Position numbers and translations under genes: made by a program. Positions 8,356 through 16,772 of a DNA stretch of 46,358 nt are shown piece after piece. The DNA comes from JBCDCB01 sp039182735 (GTDB lineage: Bacteria; Planctomycetota; Phycisphaerae; Phycisphaerales; UBA1924). Position 1 is the first letter of the stretch; each line of letters begins with the position of its first letter. The notes under the pieces were generated by a model. It was not told the DNA's origin, made no database searches, and worked only from the letters and a program-made list of their open reading frames with translations. The stretch is taken from positions 1-46,358 of the forward strand of contig JBCDCB010000029.1 of assembly GCA_039182735.1 (NCBI GenBank), written 5' to 3'.

Positions 8356-9144
8356 ATGCAGAAGCGCCCGCTCGGCAGCACCGGTATGCACGTTTCGCCC
8401 ATCGGGCTCGGGACCGTCAAGCTCGGGCGGCGCACCGGGCTCAAGTACCCCTCGACGTTCGAGCTTCCTAGCGATGAGCAGGTGAACGAACTGTTCGACT
8501 GCGCGAAGTCGCTCGGCATCAACGCCATCGACACCGCGCCCGCGTATGGAACGTCCGAGCAGCGGCTCGGCGAACTGCTCGAACGCCGAGGCGACCGCGA
8601 CGACTGGCTCCTTTTCACAAAGGCGGGAGAGTTTTTCGACGACGACACCGGAGCGTCCACCTTCGACTTCTCAGAGCGGGGCGTGCTCGACAACGCGCAT
8701 CGTTCTCTGGACCGACTGTGCGCAGCACAGGTCGAGCTCATCTGTGTGCATTCCGACGGCAACGACGAGGCGATCCTTCGCGACGGCTCCGCGATCCGAG
8801 CGCTGCGCACGCTCCGGGAGCGCGGGCTGACCGCGGCGATCGGGTTCTCGCCAAAGACGCCGCAGGGCGCCGCCGAAGCGATCGAGGTGTGCGACATCGT
8901 TATGCTCGAGCTGAGCCTCGACCGTCGCGCGATGCTCCCGCTGATCGTGCGTGCACGGGAGCGGGGCGTGGGTGTGCTGATCAAGAAGGCGTTGGGCAGC
9001 GGGCACGCCGACCCCGCCGCATCGCTGCGATTCGCGCTCGGATCCCCTTGGTCGGAGGCGGTGTCGTCGGTGATCGTTGGCACGATCAACCCGGAGCACC
9101 TCGGGCAAAATGTGGTTCACGCGACGGACGGGATCACCCGCTGA
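8356..9144 (+). CDS. Aldo/keto reductase
   Basis: This is a cytoplasmic NAD(P)H-dependent oxidoreductase with a TIM-barrel fold. The start at 8356 is chosen because the conserved LGSTGMHVSPIGLGT strand begins six residues in and a -10 hexamer lies just upstream; the open frame from 8296 adds an unconserved Ser/Arg stretch. The 262-residue product keeps the whole catalytic tetrad: Asp59 and Tyr64 (IDTAPAYGTSE), Lys89 (LLFTKAGE) and His132 (LICVHSDG). It is shorter than typical AKRs of about 310-330 residues; the C-terminal loops are reduced. The physiological substrate is unknown. It is convergent with smc and the two genes overlap by 11 bases. Confidence 0.88.
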   Translation: MQKRPLGSTGMHVSPIGLGTVKLGRRTGLKYPSTFELPSDEQVNELFDCAKSLGINAIDTAPAYGTSEQRLGELLERRGDRDDWLLFTKAGEFFDDDTGASTFDFSERGVLDNAHRSLDRLCAAQVELICVHSDGNDEAILRDGSAIRALRTLRERGLTAAIGFSPKTPQGAAEAIEVCDIVMLELSLDRRAMLPLIVRARERGVGVLIKKALGSGHADPAASLRFALGSPWSEAVSSVIVGTINPEHLGQNVVHATDGITR

Positions 9145-12100
9145 CCGCATGCTCCGTGGGCGCATCGGCGAGCGCGCGGTCGCTGATGCGACCGTCTGCG
9201 CCGACGTCGTCGAACCGGACATTCACACGGGTGGAGACGCCGCGCTCCTGCATCGTGACGCCGTAGAGCTGGTCGGAGAAGCGCATGGTGCGCTTGTTGT
9301 GCGTCACGACGATGAAGTGCGCCCGGTCGAGGAACCGGCGCACGATCGAGTTGAACCGCTCGACGTTCGCGTCGTCGAGCGGTGCATCGACTTCGTCGAG
9401 GATGCAGAAAGGCGAGGGCTTGCTCTCGAAGATCGACATCAGGATCGCGACCGCCGTCATGGCCTTCTCGCCGCCGGACAGTTGGCTGATCGCGCGAGGC
9501 TCCTTCCCGGGCGGGCGCGCAACGATTTCGACGCCCGATTCGAGCCAGTCGATTTCGCCGGTCTCCGGATCGGGCACGAGGCGCATCTCGGCTTTGCCGC
9601 CGCCGAAGAGCCGGCGGAACATGCCGCCCCGCCCCGCGAAGTTCTCGCTGATCCGCTCGAAGGCAACACGGAATCGCTCGCGGCTCACGTCGCTCAGTCG
9701 CTCGATGAGCGTCTCGAGCGACTGACGCGCCGCGTCGATGTCCTCGACCTGCGCGGCGAGTTCCTCGTTGCGATCCGCGAGGCGATCTTCTTCCTCGATC
9801 GCGTCGAGGTTGACGTTGCCGAGCGCCTTGATCTGCTTGCCGAGTTCGGTCGCGGCTTCTTCCGCGGCGGGCCTGTCGAGGGGCTCGACATCGCTCGCGC
9901 CGACGATCGCCGCGACAAAGTCGAGGTACTCGTTGCACAGGTCGATCGAGAGCTCTTCCAGCGTGCGGTCCTCGAGATGCTCCCGGCGCACTTCGAGCTC
10001 GCGTTTGCCCATCTCCAAGCTGTTCCAATCACGATCGATCGCGTTGCACCGCTCGCGCTGTGCGCCCAGGCGATCACCGAGCGAGCGAGCCCTCGCTTCT
10101 CCCTCCGCGATCCGTTCGCTCAGCGCCGTGAGTGTGTCAGCCGCCTCGGCCTCCTCTGCGCGGGCAGAGGCGATCTCCGCGTCGGCTTCGCGGATCACCG
10201 CGGAGAGTTCATCAAACGATCCGCGGCGTTGATCGATACGTTCGCGGATGCGCTCGCGCCGACCCTCGGCCTCCTCACGCGCGGACTCCGCGTGACGCTG
10301 CTCCCGCTCTGCGGAACTCAGTTTCTCCTGGACCTGCCCGGCTTCGACGCGCGACGCCGCCAACCGCTCGCCCGCGGCGTCCGACTTCTGCTGCAACGCC
10401 TCGACGGAGGACTCGATCGTGCGCACGCGCTCTTCGACCTCACTGGCGAGACGCGAGAGCGATTCGAGACGCTCGTTCGAATCGGCGCTCTCCGACGCCA
10501 GACGCGAGATCTGCTCGCGCGCCTCGTCGCAGCGTTCGCGCGAGCCGGCGAGCGCGCGTTCGAGACGGGCGCGCTCGGCGTCTTCGCGCTCGGACGCGGC
10601 TTCGTCGTGTACCAGCGATCGCTGCGCCTCGGAGAGCTTGATCCGGAGATCGTGGAGGTTGGAATCGAGCGAACGGGCGCGCTCGTCGATCTGACCGAGC
10701 GTTCGGCTCTCTTCGTCGAGGCGACCGTCGAGCGCCGCGATCTGCTGGTTGAGATCTTCCATCTCGACGCGCCGGCTGAGCAGCCCGCCGTTCACGCCGG
10801 ATTCACTCGTCATCGGCCCCGCGATGACACGGCCATCTGGCTCGATGAGCAGGCCGTCGGGCGTCACGAGGCGCACGCCGCGACCGACAAACCGGCGTGC
10901 ATGGTCGAGATCCTGCACGAGCCAGGTGTCGCCGAGCAATCGCTGCACCGCGCGCCGGACACGCGGATCGACTTCGAGCAATCGCGCGAGGGACACCACG
11001 CCTCCCGGCGCCGGCTGGGTGACCCCATCCGCGCCGTGCCCGAGCCTGCCCAGCACGCCCGGCGCGATGCCGGTCATGCCGTTGGTCGTCTCGGCGGGCA
11101 GCAGCAGCACGCGCCCGGGCAACTCGTCGAGCGATTCGCGCTCGAGCGACTCCACCGTGCCATCGAAGACGAGCGATTCGAGATCGCGTCCGAGCGCGGC
11201 TTCCACGGCACGCGCATGGTCGCCGTCCACACGGATGAGCTCCGCCAGCGTTCCGATGATCGATGCGCAGAGCCCGTCGTACGCGCGGGACCCGAAGGCT
11301 TCGCCCGATGAGCGCAGTTCATCACGCCGATCGAGCAGCGACTTGGCCGCATCGGTCAACCCGGCCCGGCTCGCCTCCAGCTCTTCGAGCGTTGACCGAC
11401 GCGCATCCAAACGTGTCCGATCGCGCGACAGGTCATTGATCCGGTCAGCGCGTTCCTGCTGATCGGTCGAGAGCGAACGCGCGGATCGTGTCGCGGCGTC
11501 GATCTCCTGCGTCAGCCGCCCGACCTCCGCTTTGCGCAGCGTGAGCGATGCACCCGTCTTCTCGTGCTGCGTGCCGAGCGATTGCAGTTCACGCCCGGTT
11601 TCCTCGATGTCGAGTTCGAGTGCGCGCATGGATTCACGTGCCTGTGCAAGACGCGCCTCGCCCGCTTCCTGACGCGCCGCAAGACGCGAGCGATCGCGCT
11701 CGAGTTCGTTCGCGGCGGCTCGCTGCTCGGAGAGTTCGAGGCGGGCGCTCGCGAGATCATTCTGCGCCAGCTCACGCTCGGTGGCGGCGTGCTCGAGACC
11801 CGTCTCCGCATCAGTCAGGCGGGCACGCAGGGAGACAGCGTGCTCGGCGGCCTCTTGCGATCGTGCACGAAACGTCTCGATCTGCGAGGCGAGCGCCTCC
11901 AGCGCTTCTTCGTCTTCCGTCAGCTGCGCCCGGCTCTCGGCGAGCGATCGCTCGGTCAGCGCACGGCGCTGCTCGGCCTGCGCCTGCCGGTGCGCGCACG
12001 CCGCGCGGTGCTGCTCGAGGAACCTCCGCTCTTCCGCCAACGCGTGACGCTCAGACTCGGCGTCCTGCTTGGCGTCTTCCAGTTCCCGGAGCGCCGAGAT

Positions 12101-13000
12101 CGCGCCGCCCCGGTCGTCGTCGAGCTGATGCAGACGCGAGGTCAGCCCGTTCAGGCGCTCGCGCAGCTCGTGGTAATGATCGAACGCGACGGCCGCACGC
12201 AGCGCGCGGTACTCGACATCCAGTTCCTTGAACTTGCGTGCCTTGGTCGCCTGCCCGCGTACGAGGCGCAGCCGGCGATCGGTGCTCTCGAGCTGCTCGC
12301 GCGCGAGCGCGAGATTCTGTACGGCGCGATCGAGCTTGCGCTGCGACTCGACCCGGCGGGCTTTGAATCGGGCGATACCCGCGGCCTCTTCGAGGAACCC
12401 TCGTCGATCGACGGGGTTGCTCAGCAGCATGGCATCGACCTTGCCCTGCTCGATGATCGAGTAGGCGTCCGCGCCGATGCCGCTGTCCATGAACAGATCG
12501 CGGATATCGCGGAGACGAGCCTTCTTGCCGTTGATCAGGTACTGCGAGGTCCCGTCGCGGTAGAGGCGGCGCTCGACCTCGACTCGGTCGCTGTCGATGG
12601 GCAGCGCACGGGTCGAGGTGTCTTTCGATTCGAGGACTGTGGTGTCATCGTCCGCAGTGTCTTCTTCGGCGAGAGGGTCTGGCTGCGCCCCGGCGAGTCG
12701 CGCCCGGCGCTCGGCGAGTTCCGACTCGGTGAGCTCCGGATTGTCGAAGGCGAGTGTGACCGAGGCCATGCCCGCGGGCTTGCGTCCGGCGGAGCCGGCG
12801 AAGATGACGTCGATCATCTCCTTGCCGCGCAGCGCCTTGGCCGATCGGGTGCCGAGGACCCACTTGATGGCGTCCACGATGTTGGACTTCCCGCACCCGT
12901 TGGGGCCGACCACGCCGGTGATGGGGGCGTCGAAGGCAAACTCGGTGCGGTCCGCGAACGACTTGAAGCCGTGAAGCGTCAGTGAGGACAGGCGAAGCAC
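9134..13000 (-). CDS. smc: Chromosome partition/condensin ATPase SMC
   Basis: SMC dimers with ScpA and ScpB entrap and extrude DNA loops to organise and segregate the chromosome. The GTG at 13000 is chosen because GGAGG lies nine bases upstream and LRLSSLTLHGFKSF is the family N-terminus; the frame runs upstream to 13141 without support. The 1288-residue product has Walker A GPNGCGKS at 32-39, long coiled-coil arms around a central hinge, the signature LSGGEK at 1174 and Walker B CILDEVDAP with Asp1202/Glu1203. Residues about 88-132 form an extra acidic insert (AEEDTADDDTT) in the N-terminal head before VEVERRLYRDG. Its partner scpA lies at 33450 in this window; no scpB is seen. Confidence 0.96.
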   Translation of the reverse strand: MLRLSSLTLHGFKSFADRTEFAFDAPITGVVGPNGCGKSNIVDAIKWVLGTRSAKALRGKEMIDVIFAGSAGRKPAGMASVTLAFDNPELTESELAERRARLAGAQPDPLAEEDTADDDTTVLESKDTSTRALPIDSDRVEVERRLYRDGTSQYLINGKKARLRDIRDLFMDSGIGADAYSIIEQGKVDAMLLSNPVDRRGFLEEAAGIARFKARRVESQRKLDRAVQNLALAREQLESTDRRLRLVRGQATKARKFKELDVEYRALRAAVAFDHYHELRERLNGLTSRLHQLDDDRGGAISALRELEDAKQDAESERHALAEERRFLEQHRAACAHRQAQAEQRRALTERSLAESRAQLTEDEEALEALASQIETFRARSQEAAEHAVSLRARLTDAETGLEHAATERELAQNDLASARLELSEQRAAANELERDRSRLAARQEAGEARLAQARESMRALELDIEETGRELQSLGTQHEKTGASLTLRKAEVGRLTQEIDAATRSARSLSTDQQERADRINDLSRDRTRLDARRSTLEELEASRAGLTDAAKSLLDRRDELRSSGEAFGSRAYDGLCASIIGTLAELIRVDGDHARAVEAALGRDLESLVFDGTVESLERESLDELPGRVLLLPAETTNGMTGIAPGVLGRLGHGADGVTQPAPGGVVSLARLLEVDPRVRRAVQRLLGDTWLVQDLDHARRFVGRGVRLVTPDGLLIEPDGRVIAGPMTSESGVNGGLLSRRVEMEDLNQQIAALDGRLDEESRTLGQIDERARSLDSNLHDLRIKLSEAQRSLVHDEAASEREDAERARLERALAGSRERCDEAREQISRLASESADSNERLESLSRLASEVEERVRTIESSVEALQQKSDAAGERLAASRVEAGQVQEKLSSAEREQRHAESAREEAEGRRERIRERIDQRRGSFDELSAVIREADAEIASARAEEAEAADTLTALSERIAEGEARARSLGDRLGAQRERCNAIDRDWNSLEMGKRELEVRREHLEDRTLEELSIDLCNEYLDFVAAIVGASDVEPLDRPAAEEAATELGKQIKALGNVNLDAIEEEDRLADRNEELAAQVEDIDAARQSLETLIERLSDVSRERFRVAFERISENFAGRGGMFRRLFGGGKAEMRLVPDPETGEIDWLESGVEIVARPPGKEPRAISQLSGGEKAMTAVAILMSIFESKPSPFCILDEVDAPLDDANVERFNSIVRRFLDRAHFIVVTHNKRTMRFSDQLYGVTMQERGVSTRVNVRFDDVGADGRISDRALADAPTEHAVSG

Positions 13001-13112
13001 GGGCGGCGACCTCCATGTCTGCCAGACACGCGTCGTGGCTCTTCGAGACGGTACGCGAGCACTCCGTTGCACGCTCGAAACCCGTCGAACCACGCACTGT
13101 TCATCGACGCGG

Positions 13113-13141
13113 AGTATCGCAACACGCCGGCTTTCCGGCAA
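13113..13141 (-). promoter_or_regulatory. Candidate sigma70-type promoter for smc
   Basis: On the minus strand TTGCCG (13141-13136) and GATACT (13118-13113) are separated by 17 bases, in the gap between the FlgI-like gene and smc. It would give a leader of about 100 bases with a good Shine-Dalgarno sequence. The GCCGG/CCGGC hairpin inside the spacer could alternatively be read as a weak terminator of the upstream gene. Confidence 0.4.
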
Positions 13142-13153
13142 CCGGCGAGGGGA

Positions 13154-15028
13154 TCAGCGATCACGCTCCTCCGGGCTCGGCTGCGGACGCCCGGGCAGCG
13201 GCACGACCCACTGGCGATCGGCCGGGCGCGCCGGTGTCTGCTGCGTGGTCTCGGGTCGGATCGTGGGTTCCGGGCGGATCGTCTCCGCCGGCGCCTCGGT
13301 CTCGCCCGCGAGTTCCGGTCGGCGAGAAGGTGCCTCGTCCCGCAGCGAGAGCAGGACTTCGCGCTGCAGGCGGTCGGACTCGGCGACGAAGACCGCCGGC
13401 GCAACGCCGTCGTCGAGCAGCTCGTAGATCGCGCCGACGACCTGCGTATAGGTCAGATCGAGGCCCGGCGCGGGCTGCTCGGGGGTCGTCTCGTGCCCGA
13501 GATACTCGATGAGCTCCGGGAGCATGGGACGGATGGCGTCCTGCGTGATCCGCCCACGCCGCGAGTCGCGGTAGAAGACATCCACGCGGGCCGCGGAAGA
13601 CTCCCTTGACGAGACCATCAACTCGTCGTTCCACGCGCGGGCGATGACCGGCTGATTGATCGGGACCTCTTCGCCCAGCACCACGATTTTGGGCTCGTCC
13701 TGCATGCGGACGTAGACCGCGGGTTCCGGCGACGGGACCTGGTCGAGCACGAACTTCCCGCCCGGACGCGTGCGGGAGATCCACGGATCGCGTCGCTCGG
13801 CGAGCGCCTCGTACGCCGCGACGCGGACAAAGACGTCGTCGTCCGCGAGCATGTCGCGCAGAAACAGGTTGATCTTGGGATCGGGCGGGAGCTGCGCGAT
13901 CAGCAGCATCGCGTCGTTCCGCGCGGAGGCCGGGCCTTCGAGGATGACCTCTTCGAGGTACGAGCGAACCGTCGGATCGCCCAGGCGCGCTCCGGTCTGG
14001 ATCGCCGCGAGGCGCGGGCGCGGCTGGGGATGGTCGTACAGCCCACGCACGTGCGGCAGCGCGACTTCACCGAGCGACGTCATTGCCCAACTGAGCTGAT
14101 CCGCCATCGACGGAAAGTCCGCCATGCTCTGGGCGTATCGGCGGGCCCACTCCTGGCGGAATCGCTGATCAACACGCGTGTGCAGCAGGATCTGGATGAA
14201 GTCGTTGGTCCGCTCGCGATACTGCCTCGGCACGTTGATGAGGACGATGTCTTCGTTGCGACCGATCGCGGTGTCGGGCTCGCCCCGGCCCGACGGGAAA
14301 CGCCGGTTGATCGCGTCTCGGATCGCCGAGGCTCGTGCGTGCGATGGCGAATCGAGTGAGAGCACCAACTGATTCTCTTGGATGACAGTGCCCCCGCCGA
14401 GCACGCGCCCGAGGGTTTCCGTCGCGTCGGCGGTCGCCCCGGGCGAGGTGCGCGCAAAGGGGTTCATGAAGACCTCGCCGCGGGCGTGCGCGATGGGCTG
14501 TTGGTCGGGCATACCCGGGAAGACCTCACCGCGGAAGAGCCGGGTGGTGTAGAGGCGACCGTTGCGCAGGCTCGTGGTCGAGGTGCCGGGCACGGCCTGC
14601 ACGAGCACATCGAATCGCGAATCGATCGGTGCGCCGGGCTCGACTACCGAACGCACGATCACCACCGCCGTGTTCGGGTCGTCGATGAGTTCGTCCGGGG
14701 TGATGTCCGCGAAGACGCCGCCTGAGGCTTGCCCGACACGCATACGCGCCATCTCTTGGGTGAGGACCGTGCGGATCGCGACGGGGATATCGCCCGAGCC
14801 GGTGCCGTCGAGCCCGACGACGAGCCCATACCCGCTGATGAGGATCGGCGAGAGCCCGTCGATGGAGGCTTCGGAACCGATCATGTCGCGCATGATGGGC
14901 GGGACGTCACGCGGCGGGCGCGTCGGAAGGTCCGCCGAGGCCGATTGGAAGCTGACGCGATCATCCGAGCAGCCGCCCAGCAGGGCGATCAGCGCGAGAG
15001 CCGCGGCCGTGATCAGTGTGGAACGCAT
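13154..15028 (-). CDS. Lipoprotein with a FlgI (flagellar P-ring)-like domain and HEAT-like repeats
   Basis: The 624-residue product starts at ATG 15028, with AGGAG five bases ahead; a GTG two codons upstream overlaps that ribosome binding site. It has a signal peptide with lipobox LLGGC (Cys20). Residues about 60-290 follow the order of FlgI motifs: ISGYGLVVGLDGTGSGD; NTAVVIVRSVVEPGAPIDSR (FlgI has a similar strand about random-free, smooth P-ring loops); TTSLRNGRLYTT; GRVLGGGTV; and SAIRDAINRRF. Residues about 320-420 are HEAT-like helical pairs (LGDPTVRSYLEEVI, ADDDVFVRVAAYEAL). The C-terminus is Pro/Thr-rich. No other flagellar genes are nearby. It may form an envelope ring or scaffold unrelated to motility; this is an inference. 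It lies upstream of smc in the same direction. Confidence 0.7.
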   Translation of the reverse strand: MRSTLITAAALALIALLGGCSDDRVSFQSASADLPTRPPRDVPPIMRDMIGSEASIDGLSPILISGYGLVVGLDGTGSGDIPVAIRTVLTQEMARMRVGQASGGVFADITPDELIDDPNTAVVIVRSVVEPGAPIDSRFDVLVQAVPGTSTTSLRNGRLYTTRLFRGEVFPGMPDQQPIAHARGEVFMNPFARTSPGATADATETLGRVLGGGTVIQENQLVLSLDSPSHARASAIRDAINRRFPSGRGEPDTAIGRNEDIVLINVPRQYRERTNDFIQILLHTRVDQRFRQEWARRYAQSMADFPSMADQLSWAMTSLGEVALPHVRGLYDHPQPRPRLAAIQTGARLGDPTVRSYLEEVILEGPASARNDAMLLIAQLPPDPKINLFLRDMLADDDVFVRVAAYEALAERRDPWISRTRPGGKFVLDQVPSPEPAVYVRMQDEPKIVVLGEEVPINQPVIARAWNDELMVSSRESSAARVDVFYRDSRRGRITQDAIRPMLPELIEYLGHETTPEQPAPGLDLTYTQVVGAIYELLDDGVAPAVFVAESDRLQREVLLSLRDEAPSRRPELAGETEAPAETIRPEPTIRPETTQQTPARPADRQWVVPLPGRPQPSPEERDR

Positions 15029-15056
15029 GCGCACTCCTGCAGAAGTCGAGGCGTAG

Positions 15057-15086
15057 AGGCTAGCGCCGGCGAGCGAGAAAGCCCAA
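15057..15086 (-). promoter_or_regulatory. Candidate promoter of the FlgI-like lipoprotein gene
   Basis: On the minus strand TTGGGC (15086-15081) and TAGCCT (15062-15057) are 18 bases apart. The predicted leader is about 20 bases and contains AGGAG, so this gene is an ordinary leadered one, unlike divergent obg. Confidence 0.45.
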
Positions 15087-15138
15087 CGTTTCGCCCGGCC
15101 AAGCCAGACGCGCCCCGAACGCGACGGTTCCCGGGGCG

Positions 15139-15150
15139 TATCGTCATCGC
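15139..15150 (+). promoter_or_regulatory. Predicted -10 element of obg, leaderless
   Basis: TATCGT at 15139-15144 is followed by exactly six bases and the GTG start at 15151. No Shine-Dalgarno sequence is present. Confidence 0.55.
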
Positions 15151-16182
15151 GTGTTCATCGATCGAGCAACCATCACGGTCGCGGCGGGCGACGGGGGCAA
15201 CGGCACGGTCTCGTTCCGCCGGGAGAAGTACGTGCCGCGCGGCGGCCCAGATGGCGGGAACGGAGGCAGCGGGGGGGACGTGATCGCCGCCGCCGACCCG
15301 AACGTCAACACGCTGCTCGACTTCCGCCACAACCGCGAGTGGAAGGCCGAGCCCGGCGAGGCGGGACGCGGACGCAGCCAGACGGGTGCCGACGGCGCGG
15401 ACCGGGTCATCCCCATGCCCGCCGGCACGCTCATCTTCGACCAAGACAGCGGTGACCTGATCCGAGATCTCGCGCCGGGCGAACGCATTGTCCTTGCCAG
15501 GGGCGGAGGCGGCGGGCTCGGGAACGAGCACTTCAAGTCGTCCACCAATCAGACGCCGCGCGAAGCGACCCCCGGCGAAGAGGGTGAGGTCCGCGAACTC
15601 CGGCTCGAGCTCAAGCTCATCGCCGACATCGGGCTGGTTGGTAAACCGAACGCAGGCAAGTCCACGCTGCTCAAGGCTCTGACGCGGGCGACGCCCAAGA
15701 TCGCGGCGTACCCCTTTACGACGCTCTCGCCGCAGCTCGGCATCGCGGAGATCGAAAACGAGCGCCGTCTGGTCTTCGCGGACATCCCGGGGCTGATCGA
15801 GGGTGCCGCCGAGGGCGTTGGGCTCGGGCACGACTTCCTCCGCCACATCGAGCGCACGCGCGCGCTCGTACACCTGCTCGACGCGGAGCCGTCCGATGGG
15901 TCCTCTCCCGGTGCCAACTACGACGCGATCCGCAAAGAACTCTTCGAGTACAGCCCCTTGCTCGCGGAGAAGCCCGAGCTGATCGCGCTCAACAAGATCG
16001 ACTTGCTCGGCGGGACGGAGGGCGACGCCGCGATCGCGGCTGACATGCTCCGTGCTGAACTGGTGCTGCCCGACGACGTGCCGATCTTCGTCGTCAGCGG
16101 GGCGACGGGATTCGGGCTGAGCGCGTTGCTGCGTGCGTGCGAGCGGCTCGTCGCCAAAGCGCCGGCGGATCCGACGATCTAA
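15151..16182 (+). CDS. obg: Ribosome-assembly GTPase Obg/CgtA
   Basis: Obg is an essential GTPase that acts in maturation of the large ribosomal subunit and in stress signalling. The 343-residue product starts FIDRATITVAAGDGGNG and has the glycine-rich Obg fold at 1-155. The G domain has G1 GKPNAGKS at 164-171, G3 DIPGL at 211-215, G4 NKID at 281-284 and G5 SGATG at 316-320. The AYPFTTLSPQLGI switch region is typical. There is no C-terminal OCT domain, as in many bacteria. It appears monocistronic, with a GTG start on a predicted leaderless transcript. Its stop shares four bases with the convergent TlyA-like gene. Confidence 0.97.
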   Translation: MFIDRATITVAAGDGGNGTVSFRREKYVPRGGPDGGNGGSGGDVIAAADPNVNTLLDFRHNREWKAEPGEAGRGRSQTGADGADRVIPMPAGTLIFDQDSGDLIRDLAPGERIVLARGGGGGLGNEHFKSSTNQTPREATPGEEGEVRELRLELKLIADIGLVGKPNAGKSTLLKALTRATPKIAAYPFTTLSPQLGIAEIENERRLVFADIPGLIEGAAEGVGLGHDFLRHIERTRALVHLLDAEPSDGSSPGANYDAIRKELFEYSPLLAEKPELIALNKIDLLGGTEGDAAIAADMLRAELVLPDDVPIFVVSGATGFGLSALLRACERLVAKAPADPTI

Positions 16183-16772
16183 TCGTCTCGTCGGAGCAGC
16201 GCGACGAACTCGACATTGCCGGTCTTGTTCCCGCGCGTCTTGCCGCCAAGCAGCGGAGACGTGACGCAGCCGTCGCAGCGCACGCCGAGCTCGGGCACCA
16301 TCGAGAGCACCTCGTCACGCACGCGCTCGGCGTCCTCCGGCACCAGGATCCCGTTGTGCAGAAGCTCGTCCCGCTTCATCGCCTTTGCCTCGTAGTGCGG
16401 CTTGATCAGCGACAGGATGACCCCGTCCGGCTTGAGCCATCGCAGCGCGTTCGGCAGCGCTTTCTGCTGGGGCGTCCAGCCGACATCGAGCGAGACCAGA
16501 TCGACCGGTCCGTCGGGCGGCGGCTCGGCGTGCATCGCGTTCGATCGCTCCATCACGACGACACGCTCGTCGATGCGCAGCGTGTAATCGAGGATCCCGT
16601 ACGCGGTGTCGATCGCGTACACACGCGACGCGCCGCGTTGCAGCAGGCAGTCGGTGAAACCGCCGGTGTGGCAACCGAAGTCTGCGCAGACGGAGCCGCT
16701 GAGCTCGAGGCCGAACGCTTCGATGGCGTGGTCGAGCTTGTGCCCGGCGCGCCCGACGAACGAACGCGTCAC
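16179..16772 (-). CDS. TlyA-like FtsJ-fold rRNA methyltransferase lacking the S4 domain
   Basis: The 197-residue product starts at GTG 16772, whose TGA overlaps the lpxI stop. FVGRAGHKLDHAIEAF matches the start of the TlyA methyltransferase domain. Then come the SAM-binding DFGCHTGGFTDCLLQRGA, the acidic strand VYAIDTAYG, and VDLVSLDVGW ... LKPDGVILSLIKPHYEAK, the Rossmann and catalytic-Lys strands of the FtsJ class. Canonical TlyA (2'-O-methylation of 16S/23S rRNA cytidines) has about 250-270 residues with an N-terminal S4 RNA-binding domain. That domain is absent here, and the upstream frame encodes lpxI instead. An rRNA target is plausible but not shown. Confidence 0.75.
   Translation of the reverse strand: MTRSFVGRAGHKLDHAIEAFGLELSGSVCADFGCHTGGFTDCLLQRGASRVYAIDTAYGILDYTLRIDERVVVMERSNAMHAEPPPDGPVDLVSLDVGWTPQQKALPNALRWLKPDGVILSLIKPHYEAKAMKRDELLHNGILVPEDAERVRDEVLSMVPELGVRCDGCVTSPLLGGKTRGNKTGNVEFVALLRRDD

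Noticed and set aside
9077..11311. 744-residue open frame on the plus strand opposite smc
   Set aside because: No recognisable domain and biased composition; smc on the minus strand explains the region.
13001..13141. Start of smc at 13141
   Set aside because: The upstream extension has no family similarity; the GTG at 13000 has a good GGAGG and directly precedes the conserved LRLSSLTLHGFKSF.
13119..13141. GCCGG/CCGGC hairpin as a terminator of the FlgI-like gene
   Set aside because: The stem is only five base pairs, no T-run follows, and it falls between candidate -35 and -10 elements of smc, so a promoter spacer is an equally good explanation.
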